From NCBI RefSeq assembly GCF_018446385.1, contig NC_055987.1:29084202-29148201 (forward strand): a stretch of DNA of 64,000 bases. The letters run 5' to 3'. Source of the DNA: Zingiber officinale. Taxonomy: Eukaryota; Streptophyta; Magnoliopsida; Zingiberales; Zingiberaceae. Below the pieces are notes generated by a model that saw nothing but the letters and a program-made list of their open reading frames with translations, was not told the DNA's origin and ran no database searches. This document shows, piece after piece, positions 11,030-24,085 of this stretch. Made by a program: the position numbers and the translations under genes. Positions within the stretch are counted from its first letter, which is position 1; every line of letters begins with the position of its first letter.

Positions 11030-13990
11030 ATTACAGGGTTCCAGGAAACCCGACAACTACACGAAGGAGAAATTACTGTTTACATGGGCAATGCTACAGA
11101 AGTAGCAGCTGTTGCAGTGGGAGATGTTTATAGGAATAAAATATTAGTTTTAAGAAATTGTCTTTACATACCAAGTTTTAGAAAGAACTTGATTTCAGTT
11201 TCTAAACAATACAAGGATGGATATTCTGTCTATTTATGATAACAAAGGTGTTATCAAGATAAATAGGGAAGTTATCTGTTCTGGTACGTTCGTTGGCAAT
11301 TTGTATACTCTAAATCCAATAACTCCCACGATGCAACAAATGGAAATGAATAGCACATCTTCTAATTCTAATAAGAGAAAGGAACCTTTAGAAATGAACC
11401 AAACATATCTTTGGCATCTAAGGCTTGATCATATTAACTTGAGTAAGATTCAAAGGACTCTTGGGTTCATTAGTGTTGGAAAACTTTCCAACTTGCGAAT
11501 CTTGCTTGGAAGGAAAAATGACCAAGAGACCTTTTAAGGCCAAGGGGTATAGAGCTAAAGATGTGTTGGAACTGGTTCATTCTGATTTATGTGGTCCTAT
11601 AACTATCCAGGTAAGAGGTAGTTTCGAATATTTCATCTATTTTATAGATGACTATTCGAGATATGGGTACATTTACTTGATACGCCACAAGTCTGAATGC
11701 TTTGATAAGTTCAAAGAGTACAAGGCTGATGTGGAGAAACGTCATGGTAAAAGTATCAAGTCACAATGGTCTGATCGTGGTGACGAATACATCTTTGGAG
11801 AGTTTATGAATTATTTATCAGAGGTTGGGATTTAATCCCAATTGACTGTACATGGTACACTCCAACAGAATGGTATAACAGAAAGAAGGAATAGAACTCT
11901 TATGGAAATGGTTAGATCGATGATGAGTTATTCAAAATTACGAGGTTCGTTTTGGGGATATGCTCTGGAAACAGCAGTGTACATTCTGAATATGATACCT
12001 TTAAATCAGTACCCTCTACTCCCATGGAATTGTGGAATGAGCGTAAGCCTAGTCTGAGTCATATTCGTATATGGGGTAGTCCAGCACATGTGCTGAAGGG
12101 AGATACTAACAGTTGGAATCACGTACAGAAGGTGATTTGTCTGTTTGTGGATATTCTAAAGAAACAAAAGGTGGTTTGTTTTATAATCCTAAAAATCAGA
12201 AGATTATTGTTAGCACCAATGCTCGATTTTTAAAGGAAGATTATGTAATAAACCATAAGCCCATGAGTGAAGTTGTTCTAGAAGAAATGAGAGAGGACAT
12301 GTCTATCACAAGAAACTGCAACACGTATCACAAATAATACGCAACAACAGATAGTGCCTCGTCGTATTGGGAGGGTTGTTAGGCAACCTGAAAGATTCAT
12401 GTTTTTCGGAGAGTCGTCGGACTTGATCCCTGGAGAACATGAACCTGATCCCCTGATATATGGCGAAGCACTCCAAGATAAAAATGCAGTATCTTGGTAA
12501 AGAGCGATGAATTCTGAAATAGAATCTATATATTCTAATAAGGTCTGGGAGCTTGTAGAACCACCAAATGGTGTAAAAGCCGTCGGATGTAAGTGGATCT
12601 ACAAAAGAAAAAGAGGGACAGATGGGAAGGTGGAAACCTTCAAAGCAAGGCTTGTTGCGAAGGGGTACACTCAGAAAGAGGGAATCGATTATGAGGAAAT
12701 TTTTTCACCGATGACCATGCTTAAGTCTATCCAGATACTTTTATCTATTACCGCTCATATGGATTATGAGGTTTGGCAAATGGATGTCAAGACAACTTTC
12801 CTTAATGGAAGTCTTGAAGAGAACATCCATATGAAGCAACCAGAGAGGTTCACAACAAAGGGCAAAGAACATATAGTTTGTAAGATCAATCGGTCGATTT
12901 ATAGACTGAAGCAAGCTTCAAGATCTTGGAACATCCGGTTTAATGAAGTAATTCAGTCATATGGATTTATTCAGTGTCCGGATAAGTCTTGTGTATATAA
13001 GAAGTGTGACGGAAACGTGGTGGTATTCTTGTATTATACGTAGATGACATTTTTGATAGTTGAAAACAATATAAAAGTATTGTCAGAAGTAAGGGTATGG
13101 TTGTCCAAGCAATTCGATATGAAGGACTTGAATGAATGCGCACATATTCTCGGGATCAAAGTGATAAGGGATCACAAGAAAAGAATGTTGCGTTTATCCC
13201 GAGCTTCATATATCGGTACTATCCTATCTCGTTTTAGCAAGCAAGACTCCAAGAAAGATTTTCTACCTTTTAGGCATGGAGTATTTTTATCTAAAGAGAT
13301 GTCTCCGAAGACATTAAAAGAGATAAAAGAAATGAAGGCAGTTCCTTATGCTTCAGCTATAGGAAGCCTAATGCATGCTATGCACGAGACCAGATATATG
13401 TTTTGCCATAGGCATGGTTAGCAGATATCAAAGTAACCCAGGATCGGGACACTGAACTGCCGTAAAGTATATAATTAAAGTACCTTAGAGGGACTAGAGA
13501 TTATATGTTAATTTACAAAGCAGATGATTTGCTCCCTATGCGATACACGGATTTTGACTTTCAATCAGATATGGACAATAGTAAGTCGACCTCGTGATTT
13601 TGTGTTTACTTTAGGAGGTTAAGCCATAACAATGGAGGAGTGATAAGCATAGATGCTTTTCGGACTCCACCATGGAATCTGAGTATATGACAACCTCTGA
13701 GGTAGTCATAGAAGCTGTATGGCTCAGAGACTTCATGATATACTTAGATGTGATTCTTGGTTTGTCCAAAATTATTATAGTGTATTAATAAGTGGTGCAG
13801 TAGCAAACTCGAAGGAATCACGAGCCCATAAGGCAAGTAAACACATAGAGCGCAAGTACCACCCAATAGTAGACATCATATAACGAGGAGAAGTTGTTGC
13901 CGTCTAGATAACATCAGATGATAATCTGGGAGATCCTTTCACTAAGGTCCTTAAGGCAAGAGCTTTTGATGGGTATGTTGAGGGGTTGTG
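11030..13990 (+). pseudogene. pol remnant of element A (integrase, reverse transcriptase, RNase H)
   Basis: The order is as in Copia. The gag-pre-integrase segment (TYLWHLRLDHINLSKIQ, 11397-11460) is followed by the integrase core at about 11560-12050. There HSDLCGP, DDYSRY and SDRGDEY supply the D, D and E positions. RT runs from 12507 to about 13090. A one-base shift just before the RT active site puts a stop in frame: YVDD is readable only in the +1 frame at about 13038. The C-terminal RT and RNase H segments (13100-13990) are broken by many stops, although FRHGV, the YASAIGSLM segment and an Ile/Thr-rich end can still be followed. Frameshifts also occur at 11461-11537 and 12050-12110. The protein would cleave, reverse transcribe and integrate the element. 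It is inactive here. Confidence 0.9.
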
Positions 13991-14035
13991 AATCAGATGT
14001 TTGGCAGGGTATATGACAACATAGTCTTTTAGTAT

Positions 14036-14046
14036 AAGTGGGAGAT
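14036..14046 (+). other. Polypurine tract of element A
   Basis: AAGTGGGAGAT immediately before the 3' LTR start at 14047, the site where plus-strand DNA synthesis would be primed. Confidence 0.85.
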
Positions 14047-14633
14047 TGTTAGAGTATATACTAAAAGCCTAGCTTTTTTATAAACATTTATTTTGAAATA
14101 AAGAATCACATTGGTCAAATGTCTAAATTTAAATGTTAAGTGTAGTTGTTTAATTAATTTATATTGTACATAACATGATGTGTGGTGTCACACACAGAAG
14201 ATTATGTTATCAGTTTCTTATAAATTATAAACAGTAGCTCACGACTAAGATCGATAGGAACAAATCATTGGAATAGTCGTAGTGCAATTTGGTATTAGTT
14301 TATCTTGACTATAAAATTACACTAGTACACTCTGAGTGTATTGAGCAGGAACATTTAAGGTAAGTTCTTTTTATATTAACTACATAAAAGAATAAGACAT
14401 TTGTTATTATGAAAGTGTGTACTCTTAATCATGATATAATAACAAACACATATACTTAATATTTATTTCTTTAATTTATCAAAGGGTGCGATTTAGTTCG
14501 TTAAATCAATAAGCCTGATAAGTTGGGAAATGATATTATTTATATGGTGTGCTATTGATTATAGAATGAAACTGTGTCCTAGTAATCTTAGTTGATGATG
14601 TTCCCTTGAGGAGCTCATAAGGATTGTCATATA
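14047..14633 (+). repeat. 3' LTR of element A, first part
   Basis: Starts TGTTAGAGTATATACT like the 5' LTR and aligns to it up to the insertion of B. The last five bases (14629-14633, atata) are B's target site. Confidence 0.95.
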
Positions 14634-14649
14634 TGTTGGATCGTAGTCG

Positions 14650-14681
14650 TTCGATAGAGGGGGCGGGGGGTGAATATCGAA
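14650..14681 (-). other. LTR-end hairpin of element B 3' LTR
   Basis: TTCGATA pairs with TATCGAA around a G-rich loop on the plus strand (C-rich in the element's sense). It sits about 17 bases from the LTR end. The other LTR carries the same hairpin at 26573-26604 with one change that becomes a G-U pair in the sense RNA. Confidence 0.65.
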
Positions 14682-15465
14682 AAACGTTCGTCGATAAGTG
14701 AGTTAAACGCAGCGGAAAAATTAAGACAATGCAATGCTAACACAAGAACCAATTTTACTTGGTTCGGAGCATTTGGCGACTCCTACTCCAAGGCCCACAC
14801 ACAAGGGTGCTTTCGTTGGGCAATTCACTAGCAATTCGAAGAATGTTACAATTAAGAATTACAGGAATGCCAAAAAAAAATAAATACCGATAAACTGAAA
14901 AGAAGTAAACTGAAGACAGCGCTTTGTTGGAGTAGCCTCAAGGCGTCGCAGGAGCATAGTAGAGCAGAGAGTTCTGAGTTGTTATTGAAGCTCCATCCCT
15001 GCCCCTTCTTTTATATGAAGCTCGGGGCGCCCCGGATCCCTTCTGGGCGCCCTGGTGGGACGTGGCAGGTCCAACCAGTGAGCTCCACGTGGCGACGACG
15101 CGTTTGGATAAAAGTTGCCTCCCGGATGCCCGGATCCCTTCCGGGTGCCCGGACCTCCGGGCGCCCGGATCCCCTCTGGGCGCTCGGACCTCCTTTCTCC
15201 AGAAGACTTTTTCTCTTGCAAGACAAGATTAGTTCGAAGCAAATATATAATTTATAACCTGCAAAACAGAGTGTTAGTTCAGTTTATAGTTTGACAAAAA
15301 GAGTATGACTTAGATTCCGTCTTTCCGAGACCGAAATCTAGTCACGATCTCGACTTAGATATCCGAAATGGATCTAAGCCGGATCGACGCCTTATGTTCC
15401 CTTTCCGGGAACGCGTCTTCACAATCACTCCCTTCTAGTGACTTACCTTTACTCACCTGCCAGAC

Positions 15466-15655
15466 GTCCGGTCAGCCCTTCGACCCGTCTGGACCGTTAA
15501 CCCGCTTGGACTTCTTACCAGCTATCCGGTCAGCCCATCGACCTAGTTGGACTTCTTGCCAAGCGTCCGGTCAGCCCGTCGACCCGCTTGAACTTCGTGC
15601 CAAACATTCGGTCAGTCTGTCGACCTGCCTGGACTTCGTTTGCACACTCGGTCAG
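15466..15655. repeat. 41-bp tandem array in element B 3' LTR
   Basis: Partial and complete copies of a unit containing CCGGTCAGCCCGTCGAC and TTGGACTTC. There are about four and a half units here against six at 27354-27599 in the other LTR, which accounts for most of the LTR length difference. Confidence 0.85.
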
Positions 15656-15741
15656 AGTGTTAGATCACGATAAACCTAACTTAACTTGATTGGTCATTCA
15701 TCAAAACCTGAGTTAGACCGTTAGTGCTAACCGCACCAACA

Positions 15742-15756
15742 ATCTCCCCCTTTTTG
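15742..15756 (-). other. Polypurine tract of element B
   Basis: ATCTCCCCCTTTTTG on the plus strand, i.e. CAAAAAGGGGGAGAT in the element's sense, directly against the 3' LTR. Confidence 0.9.
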
Positions 15757-17127
15757 ATGGAATGACAACCTGGTTAAGTTAGTGAAAAATATGCGAGTAA
15801 AAATCGGCATGAGGTTCAAGTTAGTTTTTAACTTTGACATTTTGTTTCTCTAACTTAACCACCTATCCCTCCCTCTTTGGCATACATCAAACAAGGACAT
15901 AAGTTAAACATTCAAAAATACAGAATACATAAAAAAAATGTAAAGAATGATGTCAAGTTAACTTGGGGGAGTTTAAACTTTTGAAGATTTGATTGGCTTT
16001 AGTTTTTAGAAAATAGCTAAGTTTTAAAAAAAGTAGCTAATTTTTAAAGATCATTTTTGCAAAATTAATCAAATTTTCAAAAAATGACTTTGCAAACTCA
16101 AAGAGACTTTTCTAATCAGAAATTTGAAAAAAAACTAAATTTCTAGTATAAGTGTATACGTTTCAAATTTTAGGATCAAGTTTTAAATTTTCCAAAATAC
16201 GTTTCAAATTTGAAGTATTTTTCAAACATAAGTTTTCAAAATAAAAAATTTTAAGGTTAAGTTTTCAAAACTAGAATTATTAAGAAAATTTTCAAACATA
16301 AGTTTTAATTTTGAAACACTTTTCAAATCTGAAAAATCAAAAAAAATTTCAAAGCTGAGTTTTTAAAAGATATTTGCTTTTCAAAACTGACTAAAACTAA
16401 GTTTGCACCAGATTCAAATTCTTAGTTTATAAAATTTAATTGAAGAATTTAGTTTTATAGAAGTTTTCAAAAATAGGTTTATAAAAAATTTAAAACATAA
16501 GTTTTCAAAATTAAAGATTTTAAAACTAAATTTGAAAAATCTGTTTTTCAACATTGACTACGTTTGTTAAAACTTTAAATTCGAAAATCGAAATTCAATC
16601 TAAAAATTTTAAAAAAGATATTATGTTGAAGGTGGAGAAAATAATTTTTGGTGTTAAGTGTTAATTTAATCCTCCCCCTAAACCTGACATTTAAAATAGC
16701 TGTCTACCAATTAGGTACTTACTGACTATTAGAAGATAACAGCTTTCACTTGGTTAGTCAAGTTAAGTTCATTGTAATCAGTTAGCGGTTTACTAAACTG
16801 AATAACTTAACTTGATTAATATATGTTTGGTATTTAACGCCCAGACTTATATTGATGCACTGACATAAACATGTTAAGTCCAGGCAATTGGCCTATACAT
16901 CTCACCTCTTTCTATGTATGTCAATCACAAGCAAAGTAAACCTAGGGTGTTGGTGAGATGCTCAAATACTAGTCCTAGGGGAACATGATTTCTAAAGGGA
17001 TTTTTCTAGTCTAAGGCTAAAATTATTTTGAAATTCTAAAAGTAGGAAGGTTTTAAAAAATAAAACAATTTTAATCTAAAATTTAAAACAATTATTTTTG
17101 AAAAATAGTTTTGAATTTTGAAAAGTC
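15757..17127 (-). other. Non-coding 3' spacer of element B
   Basis: AT-rich with many TTTTCAAA-like words and no ORF. It contains an extra PPT-like purine run (minus strand, near 16668-16684) and a perfect 9-bp inverted repeat, CATCTCACC at 16898-16906 and GGTGAGATG at 16952-16960. Long 3' spacers with repeated PPT-like motifs are a known habit of Sireviruses. Confidence 0.7.
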
Positions 17128-17337
17128 CTATTCTATTAAGCACATTCCTAATTTTCTACGCAGATTGCTAAATTCACTTTTAGGGAGTGGTTTTGTGAAT
17201 ATGTCAGCTAAATTGGATTTGGACTCAATGTATTTGAGTTCAATGCCCCCTTTAGTAACATGATCCCTGATAAAGTGATGCTTAATTTCAATGTGTTTAG
17301 TTCTGGAATGATGCACTGGATTTTTTGTGTAAGATCT
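17128..17337 (-). pseudogene. RNase H C-terminal end of element B pol
   Basis: Continues pol beyond solo LTR C. The translation holds HHSRTKHIEIKHHFIRD, then ADIFTKPLPKSEF, the classical Copia pol C-terminus, and ends in a stop at 17128. Removing C and one copy of ttttg (17333-17337) joins it in frame to INLTK at 20447 and upstream. This piece has no internal stop. Confidence 0.92.
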
Positions 17338-20300
17338 TGAAAAAAATATAATTAATAGGGTTATTTGGAAAATAACCTTATAGAATTTTTCCGAAATTTT
17401 TAGAAATTTTCTGAAAATTTTTCAGAGCTCGTACAGAGGGTTTTGAGGGGATCGATCGGCGGGCACGGATAAAGCTTGTTTGGGATACCCGTTTAAGTGA
17501 GGAAAAGTTTTAAATATAAATACTTTTCTTTTTCTTATTCTTTTCCCTAAACCAATCGTCGATCCCATTCCTCTCCTCACCCGAGCTCCTTCCCTTTCTT
17601 CCTCTGTTCTCTCTCTCGCGGGCAGGCGGCGCCGAAGAGATTAGGGTTTCCAGCTCCGGTGATCGGCGATCTTCCTCTACTGGCATCAGCGGCTGTTGAG
17701 CTCAGATTCGGGCGGCGCTATTCCCCTCCGGATCGCAGACACGAAGTTGCGTCTCCTCTAGCCGACTGCCGAACCTTTTCTTCCTTGAGTGACGCCATTG
17801 GCTCAAGCCTTTGCCATCCGATCGTCGACGGGAAGAGACCATTAGGGCCTTGAGGGTAAGCGACTGATCAATCCTCTTTTCTGTTCTCTGATTCCTGCCC
17901 TAGTTCGAGTCTTCTTTTCCGATTCTTGCTCGCTTCCTCGCTGATTGTGGGCGATCTCAGGTTAGGTCATGGATTCCTTCATTCTTGTTGTTGATTGAGG
18001 GTTAGAGGAATCCTTGGTACACAGAATCGAATCGGGCGACACCTTCTGGAGACAATTGGTTGAGGTGAGGTTAGGGTATTGTTTTGATCTATGGTTTCCA
18101 TGGTGTGATCTACTCTGTTCTAAGGTTGATTTAGGATATTGAGATGATTGTGTGACCGATTCTTCCTTTCCCTTGCTCACCAGAGGTATCGGGTTGGTGG
18201 ACAGCAGCTACATTAGGGCTGTGAGGTTATGTTCTGTTCTTGTTGTGGTGTTTCCTTGTCGGCAGCACTCAAACCAGCATCAACAGTAGCTTGATTGAGG
18301 TATGTGTAGGAGTAATTGATACATGAGCAGGTTGTGGATGGATTATACTAGTTGTTGATTGTGTGTAGGTTTTGATCTTGTTGTAGAATGGTTAATTTAG
18401 ATTTATGTGTTGAATTAGGGATAATTGGATTACATGATTACTAGATGGTTAGTAATTATGATTAGAATTAATTGTTTAGATTAATCTAATGGAATGGTTA
18501 GGGTTAAGGTTATTAATCCTAATTAACCGTTAGATTTCTAATCTAATTGGTGATTAGAGATTTTATAATTAACCCTAATTGACCGTTAGATTTAATTAGG
18601 TAGGTTGTGATTGTGTTGATTAGGGTTTTACCCTAATTTAGTTTTAGGGATTTTATTTAGCTATTCATTTGATTTAGCTAAATAAAACTGTTTGTTTGAC
18701 ACAGGACTCTGATTCGAGACGGGTCTACTTGAGGCGGGTACCCTTTGACTTATCTCTTGATAGTGTCTTATGATATGTGCAGTTTATATATACTTACTAG
18801 TGATTGGTAGATCTATCACTTCCCCGGTTATAGTTTATTCGATACCTGCAGGCGGGTACCCTTTGACTTATCTTTTGATACTGTCTTATGATATGTATAG
18901 TTTATATATAATTACTAGTGGTAGATGGTAGATTTATTTTTTCCCTGGTCTTAGGTTAGTTGATACCTATCACATGCTTATTCTGTTAGTTGCTGTACTT
19001 TAGAATTGGATGATTATTACCTTTTGCTATGTTTATGTATGTTATGGAGATGGATAGATACATTTAGTGTTATTTTCCACTGGATCAGTTGTTGTAGATA
19101 CTTGTTATATGTTGTTGGATCTATGCTGCTTATATCATGGTTATAGTGATATGTGTTTACCTTTTTGGCACACACATATATGGAGGAGGATATGCTCAGG
19201 TATGACATACTGTAGTCGCACGCACCTATTGCATGATTGCATGCTGGACGATTGACGACTCCATTATTGTTGAGCTCGTCGGCCGGCTACATGAGGGCCT
19301 GCACACAGCGTGACCACTGCATGGGTAGTGACACAGCACTCAGGGTGTGTATGGCAGGTTGCTCTGTGGTGCTCCGCTGGAGGCTGCTCATGGGTAGTGT
19401 GATCAGCGGGGTTGCACATAGGATCTCTCCCCGTCATCGCGTACTGGGAGATGAGAGTATTGCGCTCCCTCACTATGTTGAGGTAGGAGGATAGGTGTAC
19501 TCCGGTGCATCCCACCCACTCGGTCTCACCATTGTGTGTGAGATGGCTGACTGGTTGACAGGGGTGACCATGTCATATTGCATCATATGCACGGATTGCA
19601 TTCTTTATGATTGATACATTTTGGTGATTGCATATGATTGACATGCATACAGGATACATACTTTTGCTCTGACTATTTTTATCTCTGTATGTTCAAGCCT
19701 CGCAGGTGAGTACAGTTTATTTCAGTTATGCATTTTCTTATTATTCTTGCTATAGACTGTACTTTATGCCTATTGCTGGTTATTACAGTTTATTTCAGCT
19801 ATGTATATCTGTTATACTGTTAGGAGACTGTACCGTAGGTTGTACTGTTAGGAAACTGTACTGTAGGCTCTATGGTTTAGTGTACTTGTACCATAGGATG
19901 TTACTGGTGGTTATATGTTGCTGTACATATCTATTGGATTACATGCTGAGTTCTTTGAACTCACCTCATTGTTACTATTTTTCAGGTTGAGGCCGTCGGG
20001 AGATATTCCAGTCGCTAGCCCCATTATCGCGAGGATTTTCTTTGTCGGATTATATTTTCCTTTTACATCTTATATACTTATATTGTGGGTTTGTATTGTG
20101 GACTTTATGTCGAACCTTTGGGTTTGCTGCTTTTGTTTTCCGTTGCAGATATTTTCATTACTTCGTGGACTTCGTTTTCTTCGTTGTAGTGGAGTAGGAT
20201 GTTTACATATATCTTCGAGATTCTATATCGTTCTTTCTTTATATAACTGCGTGGATTGTTCATATTATATCTGTGTGGAAATGTTGGATATAAACTGCGT

Positions 20301-20441
20301 GGTTTGTTTCTTTTTTGTATTGTATTGTTCCGGCCGTGTGTGGCCGATGTATAGATATATGTATTCTGGATTCATATTGTCACCCGTATAAGGGAGATGT
20401 TGTCGAAATTTCTTCGGACAGGGACTACCTGGGGCGTGACA
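17338..20441 (-). mobile_element. Element C: Gypsy-type solo LTR
   Basis: 3104 bp beginning TGTAAGATC and ending GGGGCGTGACA on the plus strand, flanked by exact TSD ttttg (17333-17337, 20442-20446). Read on the minus strand it starts TGTCACGCCCC, the usual opening of long plant chromovirus LTRs of the Tekay/Del kind, and ends CTTACA. It has no PBS, PPT or coding sequence. Its weak ORFs are on both strands and look random. A solo LTR left by LTR-LTR recombination is the simplest reading. Lineage is inferred from the terminal motif and length. Confidence 0.85.
18735..18970. repeat. Tandem duplication of ~117 bp inside solo LTR C
   Basis: Two adjacent copies start GGCGGGTACCCTTTGACTTA at about 18734 and 18851 and both run on to GATACCT. 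They are diverged, so the duplication is old relative to the insertion. Confidence 0.8.
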
Positions 20442-20446
20442 TTTTG

Positions 20447-23255
20447 TTAGGTTAATTGATCTAATGTTATCAATTAAGACTTTGACATTTGTAAGGTTCA
20501 AGTTAAAATCTTTTAGGGTGTGCATCATCCATAATAATTGTATAATACACTCTCCTATTGCTATATATTCTGACTCAGTTGTGGATAAGGCAACACAGTG
20601 TTGCTTTCTACTAAACTAGCTGACAAGTGATGGATCCAATAATTGACATCCGCCACTTGTGCTTTTGCGGTTTAATTTGTATCCAGTATAATCTGAGTCA
20701 GAGTACCCTATTAATTCAAAATTATTAGTCCTACGACACCAAATACCTACATTTGTTGTTCCTTTAAGGTATCTAAAGATTCTTTTGACTTGAGTCAAAT
20801 GAGATTCTTTAGTACAAGTTTGGTATCTGGCACACATACTAACTGCAAATAAGATATCCGGTCGACTTGCAGTTAAGTATAGTAAGCTACCTATGACACT
20901 CCTATAGTGTTTTAGATTAACTAGTTTTCCATTGGGATCGTCATCTAGGATTGTGTTTACTGCCATAGGTGTTTTTATCTCTTTGGTGTTTTCCATTCCA
21001 AATTTTTTAAGTAATTCCTTAGTATATTTTTGTTAATAAATGTAGTTACCTTCATTTGTCTGTTTGATTTGTAATCCTAAAAAGTAGGTTAATTTGCCTA
21101 CCAGACTCATTTTAAACTCGTGTTCCATTAAACTTGTAAATTCATCTAAAAATTCTGAATTTGTTGAACCAAAGATTATGTCATCTACGTAAAGTTGTGC
21201 TATAAAAATATCTTCTTTTATTAATTTGACAAATAAGGTTGGGTCAATTTGACCTTGGTTAAACCCTTTAGAGATTAGGTAAGACGTTAGTCTTTCATAC
21301 CAAGCCCTAGGTGTTTGCTTAAGTCCATATAAAGCTTTCTTCAATTTATAGACATAATCAGAGTGTTCTAGACTCTCAAACCCAGGTAGTTGTCCTACGT
21401 AGACTTCTTCTTTTATTAGTCAATTTAGGAATGCTAACTTAACCTCCATTTGGTATAGTATAAACCCTTTGTGTACTGCATAGCTTAGTAACATCCTAAT
21501 GGACTCTAGTCTAGCCACTGGGGCATATGTTTCATCATAGTCAAGTCCTTCCACTTGACTGAACCCCTTAGCAACTAGCCTGACCTTATTTCTAGTAATT
21601 TTTCCAGTTTCACTTAATTTGTTTCTAAATACCCATTTTGTTTCTATTATTTTCTTATTCTTGGGTGGTGGTACCAAGTCCCAAACTTTATTACGCTCAA
21701 ATTGAGCTAATTCTTCTTGCATAGCTACAACCCAATCTGGGTCAAGTAGTGATTCGGCTATGGTTTTGGGTTTAATTTTTGAGATTAAAGATATTTGACT
21801 TAGATTTCTAAAGGAAGATCTAGTTTGAACCCTAAGATCTGGGTCACCAATTATTTGATCAGTTGGGTGATTTGGTTTAACTCTTATTGTTCTAGGGGGT
21901 TGACTCTCCTGAGGTTGTTCTTCTTCTTCATGACTTAGGATTTGGTTGGTTCCTTCAGAGTTATTATTTTTTTGAACAAATTCAATTGATTGATGTTGTG
22001 TTTGTTCTAGGTTTTGTTTGAATTCTTTAAATTTCATATTAGTAGTTTCTTCAATTATTAAGGTAACCTTATTGCAAATCCTGTAGCTTCTACTATTTAG
22101 GGAGTAGCCTAAGAAAATTCCATTTTCAACCTTAAAGGTGAATTTTTCTAAATGTTCTCTTGTGTTTAAGATGAAAGCTGGACACCCAAATATTCTAAAG
22201 TATTTTATATTGGGTTGTTTATTGTAATAAACTTCAAAAAATGTTTTGTTATGAGTTTTGTTTAATGTTGTTCTGTTTTGTACATAGCAAGCTGTACTAA
22301 CAGCTTCCGCTCAAAACTATTTAGGTAAGTTGTATTCATTTAACATCGTTCTAGAGGCTTCAAGTAAGGTTCTATTTTTTCTTTCTACAATCCCATTTTG
22401 TTAGGGGGTTTTAGGGCATGAAAATTCATGATGGTAGCCATTTTCAAGACAAAATTTGTTAAAGTCATGATTTTTAAATTCTTCCCCATTATCACTTTTA
22501 ATTCTTTTAATTTTAAGGTCCTTTTCATTTTCAACTTGTTTACAAAAGTTTGTAAAATTTTTAAAAGTTTCATCCTTATTTTTTAAAAATTTTACCCAAG
22601 TGAACCTAGAATAGTTATCTTTTATTACTAGACAGTATAGACTTCCATTTATTGATTTGACTCCATGGGAGTCAAATAAGTCTAAATGTAACAGTTCTAA
22701 GATTGAGTTGGTTTGTGATTCATTAGTTATTTTGTGGATAGATTTTGTTTGCTTACCTTGTTGACAAGCATTATATATGGTTGAATCAAGGTTAGGTAAT
22801 TTTGGTAGTCCTCTAACTAGTCCATTTAGTCTGCTTATATTTTTGAAATTTGTATGTGACATTCTTCTATGCCATAACCATGTTTCTTCTATTTGTGTTA
22901 AATAACACTTAATTGAAGAAGTGGTTAAGTTAATCGCATAGATGTTGTCTTTCCTAAATCCTTTTAGGCTTATGTTAGGGTTGTCTAGGTGTTTGATTAA
23001 ACATTCTGTAGATAAAAACCTAACCTTATACGTAATATCACACAGTTGACTGATACTTAAAAGATTATACTTGAAATTTTCAATAAGTAAAACATTGGTA
23101 ATAATAAAGTCAATTTTTAATTCGATATTACCTATACCAATTACCTTGAGTTTGTCGTTGTTCCCAAAGACAACTGTTCCTAGGCTTTTGTAGGTGAGTT
23201 GAGTGAATTTTGTGTGATCTCCAGTCATATGTTTGGAGCAACCACTATCCAAAAC
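20447..23255 (-). pseudogene. pol remnant of element B (protease, integrase, reverse transcriptase, RNase H)
   Basis: Reading down from 23252: protease motif DSGCSKHMTG; gag-pre-integrase HRRMSHTNF; integrase with HLDLFDS, DNYSRF and SDNGEEF; a stop where Gln of the PQQNG-type motif should be (22400); RT from about 22037 with MEVKLAFLN (usual form MDVKTAFLNG) followed by a stop at 21418-21420; [13 protein letters not shown] intact at about 21185; then RNase H segments (SVIGSLLYL, SDSDYTGYKLNRKSTSG). Further stops occur near 22325, 22312, 21030 and 20614. Nearly the whole polyprotein can be followed in one frame, so nonsense mutations rather than indels killed it. The downstream end is separated by solo LTR C. 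Confidence 0.93.
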
Positions 23256-23269
23256 CCACTTAGTTTCCT

Positions 23270-24085
23270 ACAATAGGTAGGAATTGGGGTTAGTCTAACT
23301 ATTGGACTTAAAAAAAAAATTAAGTTAAGTTTTAAAATAATTTTTTAAGTTAAAAAATTTTTAAAATATTTTTTTTAAATTAAGTTTATTTTTTAAAATA
23401 ATTTTTAAGTTAAAAAGAATTTAAGTTTAAGTTTTAAAATAATTTTTAAGTTAAAAAATCTTTAAAATAGTTTTTAAGTTAGAAAAAAAATAAGTTTAAA
23501 ATAATTAAGTTTAATTTTTAAAATAATTTTTAAGTAACAAAAATTAAGTTTTAAAATAAATTTTTAAGTTAAAAAATTAAATTTTAAAATAAATTTTTAA
23601 GTTAAAAATTAAGTTTAATTTTTAAAATAATTTTTAAGAAAAAAAATTAAGTTTTAAAATAAATTTGTAAGTTTAAAAAATTTAAGTTTTACTAAATTTT
23701 TAAAATGAATTTTTAAGTTAAAATTAAGTTTAATTTTTTAAAATAATTTTTAAGTAACAAAAATTAAGTTTTAAAATAAATTTTTAAGTTTAAAAAAAAT
23801 TTAAGTTTTAATAAATTTTTAAAATAAATTTTTAAGTTAAAATTAAGTTTAAGTTTTAAGAAAAAATTAAGTTTTAATTTAAAAATAAATTTTTAAGTTA
23901 AAAAAAATTTACAATTAATTTTAATTTAATTTAATTTTTAATTTAGTATTAATTTTAATTTAATTTTAATTTTAATTTTAGTTCCATTTTAATTTTAATT
24001 TTAATTTTAATTTAATTTTAATTTTAATTTTAATTTTAATTTTAATTTAATTTTAGTTTTAATTTTAATTTAATTTAATGTACCT
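23270..24085. repeat. AT low-complexity tract in element B
   Basis: About 800 bp built from variations of TTTTTAAGTTAAAAA and TTTTAATTTTAATT, between the gag coiled coil and protease segments. A similar tract exists in D at about 52200-52650. Confidence 0.9.

Larger units (their letters stand above)
14634..15741 (-). repeat. 3' LTR of element B
   Basis: 1108 bp, TGTTGG to CCAACA, paired with the 1138 bp LTR at 26557. It is GC-rich in the middle with repeated CCGGATCCCTTC motifs (15040-15180) and a shorter version of the 41-bp array. Confidence 0.95.

Noticed and set aside
17659..20391. ORFs inside solo LTR C, including a hydrophobic 158-codon frame at 19915-20391
   Set aside because: Located in an LTR without coding function and rich in TTT/TAT codons. 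Hydrophobicity follows from T-rich composition.
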